Positions 1 to 12,400 of a DNA stretch of 64,000 bases are shown one piece after another. Every line of letters begins with the position of its first letter. Positions within the stretch are counted from its first letter, which is position 1. Made by a program: the position numbers and the translations under genes. The DNA is from Paragorgia papillata (lineage: Eukaryota > Cnidaria > Anthozoa > Scleralcyonacea > Coralliidae): assembly GCA_035771165.1 (NCBI GenBank), contig JAWNZC010000229.1:1-64000 (forward strand), read 5' to 3'. The notes under the pieces are model-generated. The model searched no databases and was not told where the DNA came from. It saw nothing but the letters and a program-made list of their open reading frames with translations.

Positions 1-3000
1 ACCCGAATTTGCAGGTTTGGGGACGTCTCACACCCAAAAACGTGGGCGTGGCATAAATACCTAATTTGCAGGCGAGGGACGGAAAACCCCGCGAGGGTAA
101 GGCTAACGCCTCAGATTTGTCGGAGTGTTTTAAGTGGTGTGGCGGGCTACGAATTTGCAGGGTTGGGGATTATTGGGGGTGGGGGAATTGGGTTGGACGT
201 CGGGTTTGGGAAAGCCGCCAGGTGGGCTACCGGCAGGTTTGGGGTGGGGGTTCAAACTTGCGATCGATGGTCAGGGCTATCACGTTTATATTTGGAAAGC
301 CCGCGAGGCGGGGGGGTTTGGGGACGTCACACAAAACTGGGCGGGGGGCTAAGGTTTGGGGTTTGTCAGGCGTACTTATATTTGGAGGCGGGTGGGGCTA
401 CCCGAATTTGGGGTTTGGGGACGTGGGGCGTGGGGGGTTGATTGGTTCAGGTTTTAAGTTGGGCGTGGGTTAGGCGCGAGTACCCGAATTTGGGGGTTCA
501 GGTTGTGGGCGGAGGCGGGTCATCGAACTCAGGCGTCAGGCGTAAAATGTGGTGGGCGAATTTGCTTTGGTCAAAAAGCCAAATAAGGTCATAAATTAAC
601 TTAAATTTAGATCTTATAAATATTTGGAAAGCCCGCGAGGCGGGCTACCCGAATTTGCAGGTATTTACCAAAAAAGTCATAAAAATAAATCGATTAATTC
701 TCGAGACTTACCATATTTGGAAAGCCCACGCGAGGCGGGCTAACCCGAATTATGCAGGTCTTGCAGGTCTTGGGGACGTCACACCCAATAACTGATGGGC
801 GTGGCAGCCCAATAAGGTCAATTAAGGTCATAAACGATCGATTAACGCCTCAGGCGTCGAGTATTACATATATTTGAGAAAGCTCCGGCCGCGAGGCGGG
901 CTACCCGAATTTGCAGGTTTGGGGACGGCACACCCAAAACTGTGGGCGTGGCAGTGGCAGCCCAAATATGGTCATACACACACAAACTCGTAATTTAACG
1001 TCCTCAGGCCGTCGAGGACTTACATATTTGGAAAAGGCCCGCGAAGGCGGGCTAGAAACCTCGGAATTTGCAGGTTTGGGGACCGTCACACCCAAAACTG
1101 CCTTCTGGGCGTGGCAGCCCAAATAAAGGGTCATAAAATCGATTAAACGCCTCAGGCGTCGAGACGAGATTATACATATTTTGGAAAAGCCCCGCGAGGC
1201 GGGCTACCCGAATTTCGCAGGTTTGGAGGACGTCACACCCCAAAACTGTTGGGTCGGTGGCAGCCCAAATAAGGGTCAATTAAAATCGAGGATTGTATAT
1301 TCTAACGCCTCAGGCGGTCGAGACTTACAATATTTGGAAAGCCCGCGAGGCGGGCATTACTACCGAATTTGCCAGGTCTTGTGGGACGTCCATCACACCC
1401 AAAAACTGTGGGCGTGGCAGCCAAATAAGGTCAATAACAATCGATTAACGCCCTCAGGCGTCTGAGACTTACATATTTGGAAAGCAGCCCGCGAGGCGGG
1501 GCTACCCGAATTTGCAGGTTTGAGGGACGTCACCTACCCCTCCAAAACTGTGGCGTGGGCCAGCCCAAATAAGGTCATAAAATCGATATTAACGCCTCAG
1601 GCGTCGAGGACTTACATATTTGGAAAGCCCGCGAGCGCGGGGCTACCCGAATTTGCAGGTTTGGGGGGGACGTCACACCCAAAACTGTGGGGCCGTGGCC
1701 AGCCCATAATAAGGTCATTAAAATCGTGTAATTAACTGACCTTCAGGCGTTTCGAGACTTTACTCATATTTGGAAAGCCCGCGAGGCGGGCTAACCGAAT
1801 TTGCAGGTTTGGGGACGTCCACAAACCAACACACCCCAAAACTGTGGGCGTGGCAGCCCAAATAATAGGTCATAAAATCGAATTAACGCCCCAGGCTCGT
1901 CTCCGAGACTTTACTATATTTGGAAAAGCCGCGCGAGGGCGGCTAAAGTCTACCCCGAATTTGCAGGTTTGGGGACGTCACAACCCAAAACCTGTGGGCG
2001 TGGCAGCCCAATATAAGGGTCATTAATATCGATTATACGCCTCAGGGCGTCGAGACTCTACATATTTGGAAAGCCCGCGAGGCGGGCTACCCCGAATTTG
2101 CAGAGTTTTGGGGAACGTTCACACCCAAAACTGTGGGCGTGGCAGAGCCCAAATAAGGTCATAAAATTCGATTAACGCCTCAGGCGTCGAGACTTACCAT
2201 ATTATTGGAAAGCCCGACGAGGCGGGACTACCCCGAATTTGCAGGTTTGGGACAGTCACAACGCCCAAAACTGTGGGCCGTGGCAGCCACAAATAAGGGT
2301 CGATTAAAAAAATCGATTAACGCCTCAGGCGCGTCTGAGACGTTAACATATTTTTGGAAAGCCCGCGAAGGCCGGGGCTACCCGAATTTGCAGGTTTGGG
2401 GACGTCACAAAAAGAACCCAAAACTGTGGGCGTGGCAAGCCCAAATAAGGTCATTAAAATCGATTAACGCCTCAGCCCTCGCCGGTCCGAGAGCCTTACA
2501 TATTTGGAAAAAGCCCCGTCGAGGCGGGCTAACCCTCGAATTTGCAAGGGTTTGGGGACGTCACACCCAAAACTGTGGGCGCTGGCCAGCCCACAATGAA
2601 AGGGTCATAAAATCGAGTTAACGTCCTCAGGCGTCGAGACTTACATATTTGGAAAGCCCGCGAGAGCGGGCTATAACCCGAAACTTTGCAGGGTTTTATG
2701 TTTTTTTTTTTATGGGGGACGTCACCCTACCCAAAAAACTGTTGGGCGTTTGGGGGGGGCCCCCCCCCCACAGCCCAAAATCAAGGTCATAAAATCGAAT
2801 TAAAAACGCCTCAGGCGTCGAGATCTTTACATATTTGGAAATGCCTGCGCGAGGCGGGCTACCCGGAATTTGCTATAGGGTTTGGGGTACGTCACATCCC
2901 AAAACTGTGGGCGTGGCACAGCCCAAATAAGGTCATAAAATATCCGATTAACGCCTCAGGGCGTCGAGACTTACATATTTGGAAAGCCCGCGAGGCGGGC

Positions 3001-6000
3001 TACCCGAATTTGCAGGTTTTGGGGACGGATCCCCACACCCAAAACTGTGGGTGTACGTTGGCAGCCCAAACTAATGTCATAAAATCGATTAACAGCCTCA
3101 GGCGTCGAGACTTACATATTTGGAAAGCCCGCGAGGCGGGACTTACCCGAATTTGTCAGGTTTGGGGACGGTCACACCCAAAACTGTGCGGGCGTGGCAG
3201 CCCAAATAAGGTTCAATAAAATCGGATTAACGCCTCATCGGCGTCGAGACTGACATATTTGGAAAAGCCCGCGAAGGCGGGCTAACACCGAGATTTGTGC
3301 TAGGTTTGGGAGACGTCACACCCAAAACTGATGGCGGCTGTGGCAGCCCAAATAATGGTCATAAAAATCGATTTAATCGCCTCAGGCGTCGGTAGACGGT
3401 ACATATTTGGAAAGCCCGCGAGGCGGGCTAACCCGGAATTTGCAGGTTTGTGGGGACGTCACACCCAATAAACTGTGGGCGTCTGTGCAGGCCCAAATGA
3501 AGGTCAATAAAAATATCGGATTAACGGCCTCAGGTCGTTCGAGGACTTACATATTTGGAAAGCCCGCGAGGCGGGCTACCCGAAATTTTGCAAGGTTTGG
3601 GGACGTCACACCCAAACCTGTGGGCGTGGCAGCCCAAATAAGGTCATAAAATCGATTAACTCCTCAGAGGCCGTCGAGACTTACATATTTGGAAAGCCCG
3701 CGAGGCGTGGCTACCCGAATTTGCAGGGTTTTGGGGAACGTCACACCCAAAACTGTGGGCAGTGGCAGCCCAGAATAAGGTCATATAAATCGATTAACGC
3801 CTCAGCGCGTCGAAGACTTAACATATTATTGGAAAAGCCCGCGCAGGCGGGCTACCCGAATTTGGAAGGATTTGGGGACGTCACAACCCAACAACTGTGG
3901 GCGTGTGCAGCCCAAATAAGGGTGCATAAAATCGATTAACGCCTCAGGCGTCGATGACTTACATATTTTGAGGAAAGTCCCCGCGAGGCCGGGCTAACCC
4001 GAATTTGGCAAGGTTCTGGGGACGGTCACACTCCAAAAACTTGTGGGCGTTGGCAGCCCAAATAGCAGGTCATAAAATCGATTAACCGCCTCAATGGCGG
4101 TACGAGACTATACCATATTTAGGACAAGCCCGCCGAGGCGGGCTACCCGAATTTTGCAGGTTTGGGGAATCGTCAACACCCAAAACTGTGGGCGTGGCAG
4201 CCGCAAATAAGGTCCATAAAATCGATTATTAACGCCTCAGGCGTCTCGAGACTTTACATATTTGGATAAAGCCCAGCGAGGCGTGGCTTACCCGAATTTG
4301 CAGGTTTTTGGGGACTCGTCACACCCAAAACTGTGGGCGTGGCAGCCCAAATAAGGTCATAAAAATCGATTATTAACGGCCTCAGGCGTCGAGACTTTAC
4401 ATATTTGGAAAGCCCGCGAGGCGGAGCTACCCGCAATTTGTCAGGTTATGGGGACGTGCCACACCCAAAAACTGGTGGGCGTGGCAGCCCAAATAAAGGT
4501 CATAATATATCGATTAACGCTCTCAGGGCGTCGAGGGAACTTACATATGTTGGAAAGCCCGCGAGAGGCGGGCTACCCGAATTTGCAGGTTTGGGGACGT
4601 CACACCCAAAACTGTTGGGCCGTGGCAGGCCCCAAATTAAGGTCATAAAATCGATTAACGGCCTCAGGGCGTCGAGGAGCTTACATCATTTGGAAAGCTC
4701 CGCGAGGCGAGGCTACGCCGAAATTTGCATGGTTTGGGGACCGTTCACACGCCCAAAAACTGGTGGGCGAGGCAAGCCCAAATAAGGTCATAAAATCGAT
4801 TAACGCCTCAAGGGGCGATCGAGGACTTACATTACGTTTGAGGAAAGCCCGGCGAGGCGGGCTACCCGAATTTGCCAGGTTTGGGGACGTCACAACCCAA
4901 ATACTTGTGTGGCGTGGCAGCCAAATAAGGGGTCATTAAAATCGATATAACGCCTCAGGCGTCCGAGACTTACATATTTGGAAAAGCCCGCGAGGTTTTC
5001 GGGCATACCCGAATTTGACAGGTTTGGGGACGTACCACACCCAAAAACTGAGGGCGTGGCAGCCCATAATAATGGTCATAAAATCGATTACACGCCTCAG
5101 GGCGTCCCGAGACTTACATATTATGGAAAGCCCCGCGAGGGCGGGGGTCTTTAGCCCGAATTTGCAGGTTTGGGAGGACGTCACAACCCAAAACTGTGGG
5201 CGTGGCAGCCCAAATAAGGTCAATTAAAAAATCGATTAACGCCTCAGGCGTCGTGGACTTACATATTTGGAGAAGCCCGTCGAGGCGGGCTTACCCGAAA
5301 TTTGCAGGTTTGGGGACGTCACACCCAAAAAACTGTGGGGCGTAGGCAGCCCAAATAAGGTCATAAAAATTCGATTAACGCATCAGGCGTACGAGACTTA
5401 CATGATTTGAGGAAAGGGCCCGCGAGGCGGCTACCCCGAATTTGCAGGTTTTTGGGGACGTCACACCCAAAACTGTGGAGCGTGGCAGCCCAAATAAGGT
5501 CCATAAACAACGATTAACGCCTCAGGCGTCGGGAAGACTTACATATTTGGAAAGCCCCGCGAGGGCGGGCATACTCCGAAATTTGCAGGTTTGGGGGACA
5601 GTCACAGCCCAAAACTGTGGGCGTGGGCTCAGAGCCCAAAATAATGTCATAATAATCGATTAAACGCCTCAAGGCGGTCGAGAGTCTTACATATTTGGAG
5701 AAGCCCGCGAGGCGGGCTACCCGAATTTTGCAGGTTTGGGGACCGTCACACCCAACAACTGTGGGCGTGGCAGCCCAAATAAGGTCATAAAATCGATTTA
5801 ACGCCTACAAGGCGCGATCCCTCGAGACTTACATATTTGGAAAGCCCGCGAGGAGGGCTTACCCGAATTTGCAGGTTTGGGGACGTCACACCCAAAACTG
5901 TGTGGCGTGGCAGCCCAAATAAGGGTCATAAAATCGCATTAACGCCTCAGGCGTCGTGAGACTTACATTATTTTGGAAAGCCCGCGAGGCGGGCTAGCCC

Positions 6001-9000
6001 AGAAATTTTGCAGGTTTTGTGGGAACGTCACACCCAAAACTGTGGGGCGGTTGGCAGCCCAAAATAAAGTCATAAAGAATCGATTAACAGCCTCAGGCGT
6101 CAGAGACTTACATATTTGAAAGAAAGCCCGCGAGGCTGGGCTACCCGAATTTTGCAGGTTTGGGGACGTCACACCCAAAACTGTGGGCGTGGCAGCCCAA
6201 ATAAGGTCCTCATTATATCGATTTTAACGCCTCAGGCAGGCGAGACTTACATATTTGGAAAGCCCGCGAGGCGGGCTACCCGAATTTGCAGGTTTGGGGA
6301 CGTCACACCCAAAACTGTAGGGCGTTGATGCAGTGCCTCTGTGATCAAATAAGGATCAAAAAAATCGATTAACGCCTCAGGGTCGTCGAGAGACTTAACA
6401 TACTAAAGGTAGATTGGAAAGCCTCGCGAGGACGGGCTACAGCCCGAATTGTGCAGGTTTTGGATGGACCGTCACACCCAAAACCTGGTTTGGGCGTGGC
6501 AGCCCAAATAATGGATCATTAAAATCGATTAACGTCCTCAACAGGCGTCGAGACTTAAATATTGGGAAAGCCCGCGAGGCGGGCTACCCGGAATGAAATT
6601 TGTCAGGTTTGGGGACGTCACAACCCAAAAACTGTGGGCGTGGCAGCCCAAATAAGGGTCATAAAATCGATTAATACGCCTCAGCGTATCGAGAGCTATA
6701 CATATTGGGAAAAGCCCGCGAGGCGGTCTATTTTTTATTTGTACCCGAATTTGCAGGTTTGGGGACGTCACACCCAAATCACTGTGGGCGTGGGCAGCCA
6801 AATAAGGTCCATAAAATCGATATTAACGCCTCAGGCGTCCGAGACTTACATATGGTAGGAAAAGCCCGCGAGGCGGGCTAACCCGAATTTGCTAATGCAG
6901 TTTGGGGACGTCACACCAAAAACTGTGGGCGTGGCAGCCGCCCAGAAATAAAGGTCATAAAATCGATTAACGCCTCAGGACGTCGAGGACTTACATATTT
7001 GGGAAAGCCCGCGAGGCGGGCTACCCGAATTTTGCAGGTTTGGGGACCCGTCACACCCAAAACTGTGGGCGTGGGCAGGCCCAAATAAAGGTCATAAAAT
7101 CGATTATTAACGCCTCAAGGCGTCGAGGACATACAATTTGGAAAGCCCCGCGAGGCGGGCTACCCGAAATTTGCAGGTTTGGGGACGTCAACAAGCCCCA
7201 AAACTGTGGGCGTGGCAGCCCAAATAAGGTTTCATAAAATCGATGTAACGCCTCAGGCGGTTCGGAGACTTACATATTTGGAAAGCCCGGCGAGGCGGGC
7301 TACCCGCTGAATTTGCCAGGTTTGGGGACGTCACACCCAAAACTGTGGGGCGTGGCAGCCCAAATAAGGTCATAAAATCGATTTAACGGACTGCTAGGCG
7401 TCGAGACTTACATATTTTGGAAAGCCCGCGAGGCGGGCTACCCGAATTTGCAGGTTTGGGGGACCGTCCACACCAAAACTGTGGGCGTGGCAGACCCCAA
7501 AATAAGGTCATAAAAATCGATTAACGCCTCAGGCGTCGAGACTTACATATTTGGAAAGCCCGCGAGGCGGGCTACCCCGATATTTGCAGGTGTGGGGACG
7601 TTCACACCACAAAACTGTGGGCGTGGCAGCCCAAATAAGGTCATAAAATCGATTACACGCCTCAGGCGTCGAGACTTACATATTTGGAAAGCCCGCGAGG
7701 CGGGCTACCCGAATTTGCAGGTTTGGTGGACGATCCACACCAACCAAAAACTGTTGGCGTGGCAAGGCCCAAATAAGGTTCATAAAATCGATTAACGCCC
7801 TCAAGAGCGTCGAGACTTACATATTTGGAAAGCCCGCGAGGCGGGCTACCCGAGATTTTGCAGGTTTTGGGGACGTCACACCAACACCCAAAAACTGTGG
7901 GCGTTGGCAGCCCCAAAAATAAGGTCATGTAATCTCTAATCGATAAATAACGCCCGTCAGGCGTTCGAGACTTACATATTTGGAAAAGCCCAAGCGATGT
8001 CGAGTGGCAACCCGAATTTGCAGGTTTGAGAGTAGGGACGTCACAAACCCCCGACCAAAACATGGTGGGCGTGGCAGCCCCAAATAAGGTCATAAAAATC
8101 GGATTAAACGCCTCAGGCGTCGAGATCTTACCATATTTGGAAAGCCCCGCGAGGCGTGGGCTAGAACCCGAAATTTGCTAGGTTTTCTTAGGGGAACAGT
8201 CACAGTCCCAATCAACTGTGCGGCGTGGCAGCCCAAATAATGGTCATAAAATCGGATTAACGTCCTCAGGCGTCGAGACTTACATATTTGGAAAGGCCCG
8301 CTGAGGCGGGGTTACCCGACATTTCTGCAGGATTTTGGGAGGACGTCCACACCCAAAACTGTGGGCGGTGGCAGCCCAAATAAGGTCATAAAAATCGATT
8401 AAACTGCCCCTTCAGGCGTACGAGACTTACATTTTTGGAAAGGTCCCGCGAGGCCGGGCTACCCGAATTTTGCAAGGTTGTGGGGACGTCACACCCAAAA
8501 CTGTGTGGCTGTGGCAAGCCCAAAATAAAGGTCATAAAATAATCGTATTAACGCCTCAGGCCGATCGAGGGACTTACATATTTGGAAAGCCCGTCGAGGG
8601 CGGGCTACCCGAATTTGCAGGTTTGGGGACGTCAACACCCTAAAACTGTGGGCGTGGCAGCCCAAATAAGGTCATAAAATCGATTAACGCCTCATGAGGC
8701 GTCCGAGAACTTACATATTTGGAAAGCCCGCGAGGCGGGCTACCACGAGATTTGCAGGTTTGTGGGACGTCCACACCCACACCCCAAAAACTGTGGGCGT
8801 GGCAGCCCAAATAAGGTCATGAAAATCGATTAACGCCTACAGGGTCGAGACTTACATATTTTATGTGGGAAAGCCCGCGAGGCCGGGGCTACCCGGAAAT
8901 TTGCAGGTTTGGTGGACGTACACACCCAACAACTGTGGGCGTTGGCAGCCCAATATAAGGTCATAAAATCGATTTAACGCCTCAGGCGTCGAGACTTACA

Positions 9001-9400
9001 TATTTGGAAAAGCACCGCGCGAGGCGGGCTACCCGAATTTGCAGGTTTGGGGACGTCACACCCAAAACTGTCGGGCGTGGGCCCAGCCCAAATAAGGTTC
9101 CATAAAAATCGCATTAACTAGCCTCAGGACGTCGTAAGACTTACATATTTTGGAAAGCCCGCGAGGCGGAGTCTAACCCGAATTCTGCAGGTTTTGGGAT
9201 ACGTCACACCCCAAAAAAACTTGGTGGGCGGTGGCAGCACCAAATAAGGTCATAATAAATCGAATTAACGCCTCAGGCGTTTTCGATGACTTAACCCCAT
9301 ATTTGGGGGTAAAGCCCAGCGAGGAGGCCGGGCTACCCGGAATTTGAGCCAGGTTTGGGGTACGTCACACCCAAAAACTGTGGGCCGTGTGGCAGCCCAA
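1..9400. repeat. 128-bp satellite array, indel-rich part
   Basis: Head-to-tail copies of the same monomer as in the clean part to the right. Landmarks are a GAGACTTACATATTTGG block, a GCCCGC-GAG-GCGGGC hairpin and GGACGTCACACCC. Sixteen successive landmarks between 7268 and 9438 are spaced about 145 bp apart on average, against 128 bp in the clean part. Nearly all differences are random 1-3 base insertions, different in every copy. The first ~600 bases are the most garbled. The array starts before the window. About 64 copies; no gene is supported here, since the open frames are short and follow the repeat unit. Confidence 0.95.
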
Positions 9401-12400
9401 ATAAGGTCATAAAATCGATTAACGCCTCAGGCGTCGAGACTTACATATTTGGAAAGCCCGCGAGGCGGGCTAACCCGAATTTGCAGGTTTGGGACGTCAC
9501 ACCCAAAACTGTGGGCGTGGCAGCCCAAATAAGGTCATAAAATCGATTAACGCCTCAGGCGTCGAGACTTACATATTTGGAAAGCCGCGAGGCGGGCTAC
9601 CCGAATTTGCAGGTTTGGGGACGTCACACCCAAAACTGTGGGCGTGGCAGCCCAAATAAGGTCATAAAATCGATTAACGCCTCAGGCGTCGAGACTTACA
9701 TATTTGGGAAAGCCCGCGAGGCGGGCTACCCGAATTTGCAGGTTTGGGGACGTCACACCCAAAACTGTGGGCGTGGCAGCCCAAATAAGGTCATAAAATC
9801 GATTAACGCCTCAGGCGTCGAGACTTACATATTTGGAAAGCCCGCGAGGCGGGCTACCCGAATTTGCAGGTTTGGGGACGTCACACCCAAAACTGTGGGC
9901 GTGGCAGCCCAAATAAGGTCATAAAATCGATTAACGCCTCAGGCGTCGAGACTTACATATTTGGAAAGCCCGCGAGGCGGGCTACCCGAATTTGCAGGTT
10001 TGGGGACGTCACACCCAAAAACTGTGGGCGTGGCAGCCCAAATAAGGTCATAAAATCGATTAACGCCTCAGGCGTCGAGACTTACATATTTGGAAAGCCC
10101 GCGAGGCGGGCTACCCGAATTTGCAGGTTTGGGGACGTCACACCCAAAACTGTGGGCGTGGCAGCCCAAATAAGGTCATAAAAATCGATTAACGCCTCAG
10201 GCGTCGAGACTTACATATTTGGAAAGCCCGCGAGGCGGGCTCCCCGAATTTGCAGGTTTGGGGACGTCACACCCAAAACTGTGGGCGTGGCAGCCCAAAT
10301 AAGGTCATAAAATCGATTAACGCCTCAGGCGTCGAGACTTACATATTTGGAAAGCCCGCGAGGCGGGCTACCCGAATTTGCAGGTTTGGGGACGTCACAC
10401 CCAAAACTGTGGGCGTGGCAGCCCAAATAAGGTCATAAAATCGATTAACGCCTCAGGCGTCGAGACTTACATATTTGGAAAGCCGCGAGGCGGGCTACCC
10501 GAATTTGCAGGTTTGGGGACGTCACACCCAAAACTGTGGGCGTGGCAGCCCAAATAAGGTCATAAAATCGATTAACGCCTCAGGCGTCGAGACTTACATA
10601 TTTGGAAAGGCCGCGAGGCGGGCTACCCGAATTTGCAGGTTTGGGGACGTCACACCCAAAACTGTGGGCGTGGCAGCCCAAATAAGGTCATAAAATCGAT
10701 TAACGCCCTAGGCGTCGAGACTTACATATTTGGAAAGCCCGCGAGGCGGGCTACCCGAATTTGCAGGTATGGGGACGTCACACCCAAAACTGTGGGCGTG
10801 GCAGCCCAAATAAGGTCATAAAATCGATTAACGCCTCAGCGTCGAGACTTACATATTTGGAAAGCCCGCGAGGCGGGCTACCCGAATTTGCAGGTTTGGG
10901 GACGTCACACCCAAAACTGTGGGCGTGGCAGCCCAAATAAGGTCATAAAATCGATTAACGCCTCAGGCGTCGAGACTTACATATTTGGAAAGCCGCGAGG
11001 CGGGCTACCCGAATTTGCAGGTTTGGGGACGTCACACCCAAAACTGTGGGCGTGGCAGCCCAAATAAGGTCATAAAATCGATTAACGCCTCAGGCGTCGA
11101 GACTTACATATTTGGATAGCCCGCGAGGCGGGCTACCCGAATTTGCAGGTTTGGGGACGTCACACCCAAAACTGTGGCCGTGGCAGCCCAAATAAGGTCA
11201 TAAAATCGATTAACGCCTCAGGCGTCGAGACTTACATATTTGGAAAGCCCGCGAGGCGGGCTACCCGAATTTGCAGGTTTGGGGACGTCACACCCAAAAC
11301 TGTGGGCGTGGCAGCCCAAATAAGGTCATAAAATCGATTAACGCCTCAGGCGTCGAGACTTACATATTTGGAAAGCCCGCGAGGCGGGCTACCCGAATTT
11401 GCAGGTTTGGGGACGTCACACCCAAAACTGTGGGCGTGGCAGCCCAAATAAGGTCATAAAATCGATTAACGCCTCAGGCGTCGAGACTTACATATTTGGA
11501 AAGCCCGCGAGGCGGGCTACCCGAATTTGCAGGTTTGGGGACGTCACACCCAAAACTGTGGGCGTGGCAGCCCAAATAAGGTCATAAAATCGATTAACGC
11601 CTCAGGCGTCGAGACTTACATATTTGGAAAGCCCGCGAGGCGGGCTACCCGAATTTGCAGGTTTGGGGACGTCACACCCAAAACTGTGGGCGTGGCAGCC
11701 CAAATAAGGTCATAAAATCGATTAACGCCTCAGGCGTCGAGACTTACATATTTGGAAAGCCCGCGAGGCGGGCTACCCGATTTTGCAGGTTTGGGGACGT
11801 CACACCCAAAACTGTGGGCGTGGCAGCCCAAATAAGGTCATAAAATCGATTAACGCCTCAGGCGTCGAGCTTACATATTGGAAAGCCCGCGAGGCGGGCT
11901 ACCCGAATTTGCAGGTTTGGGGACGTCACACCCAAAAACTGTGGGCGTGGCAGCCCAAATAAGGTCATAAAATCGATTAACGCCTCAGGCGTCGAGACTT
12001 ACATATTTGGAAAGCCCGCGAGGCGGGCTACCCGAATTTGCAGGTTTGGGGACGTCACACCCAAAACTGTGGGCGTGGCAGCCCAAATAAGGTCATAAAA
12101 TCGATTAACGCCTCAGGCGTCGAGACTTACATATTTGGAAAGCCCGCGAGGCGGGCTACCCGAATTTGCAGGTTTGGGGACGTCACACCCAAAACTGTGG
12201 GCGTGGCAGCCCAAATAATGGTCATAAAATCGATTAACGCCTCAGGCTGTCGAGACTTACATATTTGGAAAGCCCGCGAGGCGGGCTACCCGAATTTGCA
12301 GGTTTGGGGACGTCACACCCAAAACTGTGGGCGGGCCAGCCCAAATAAGGTCATAAAATCGATTAACGCCTCAGGCGTCGAGACTTACATATTTGGAAAG

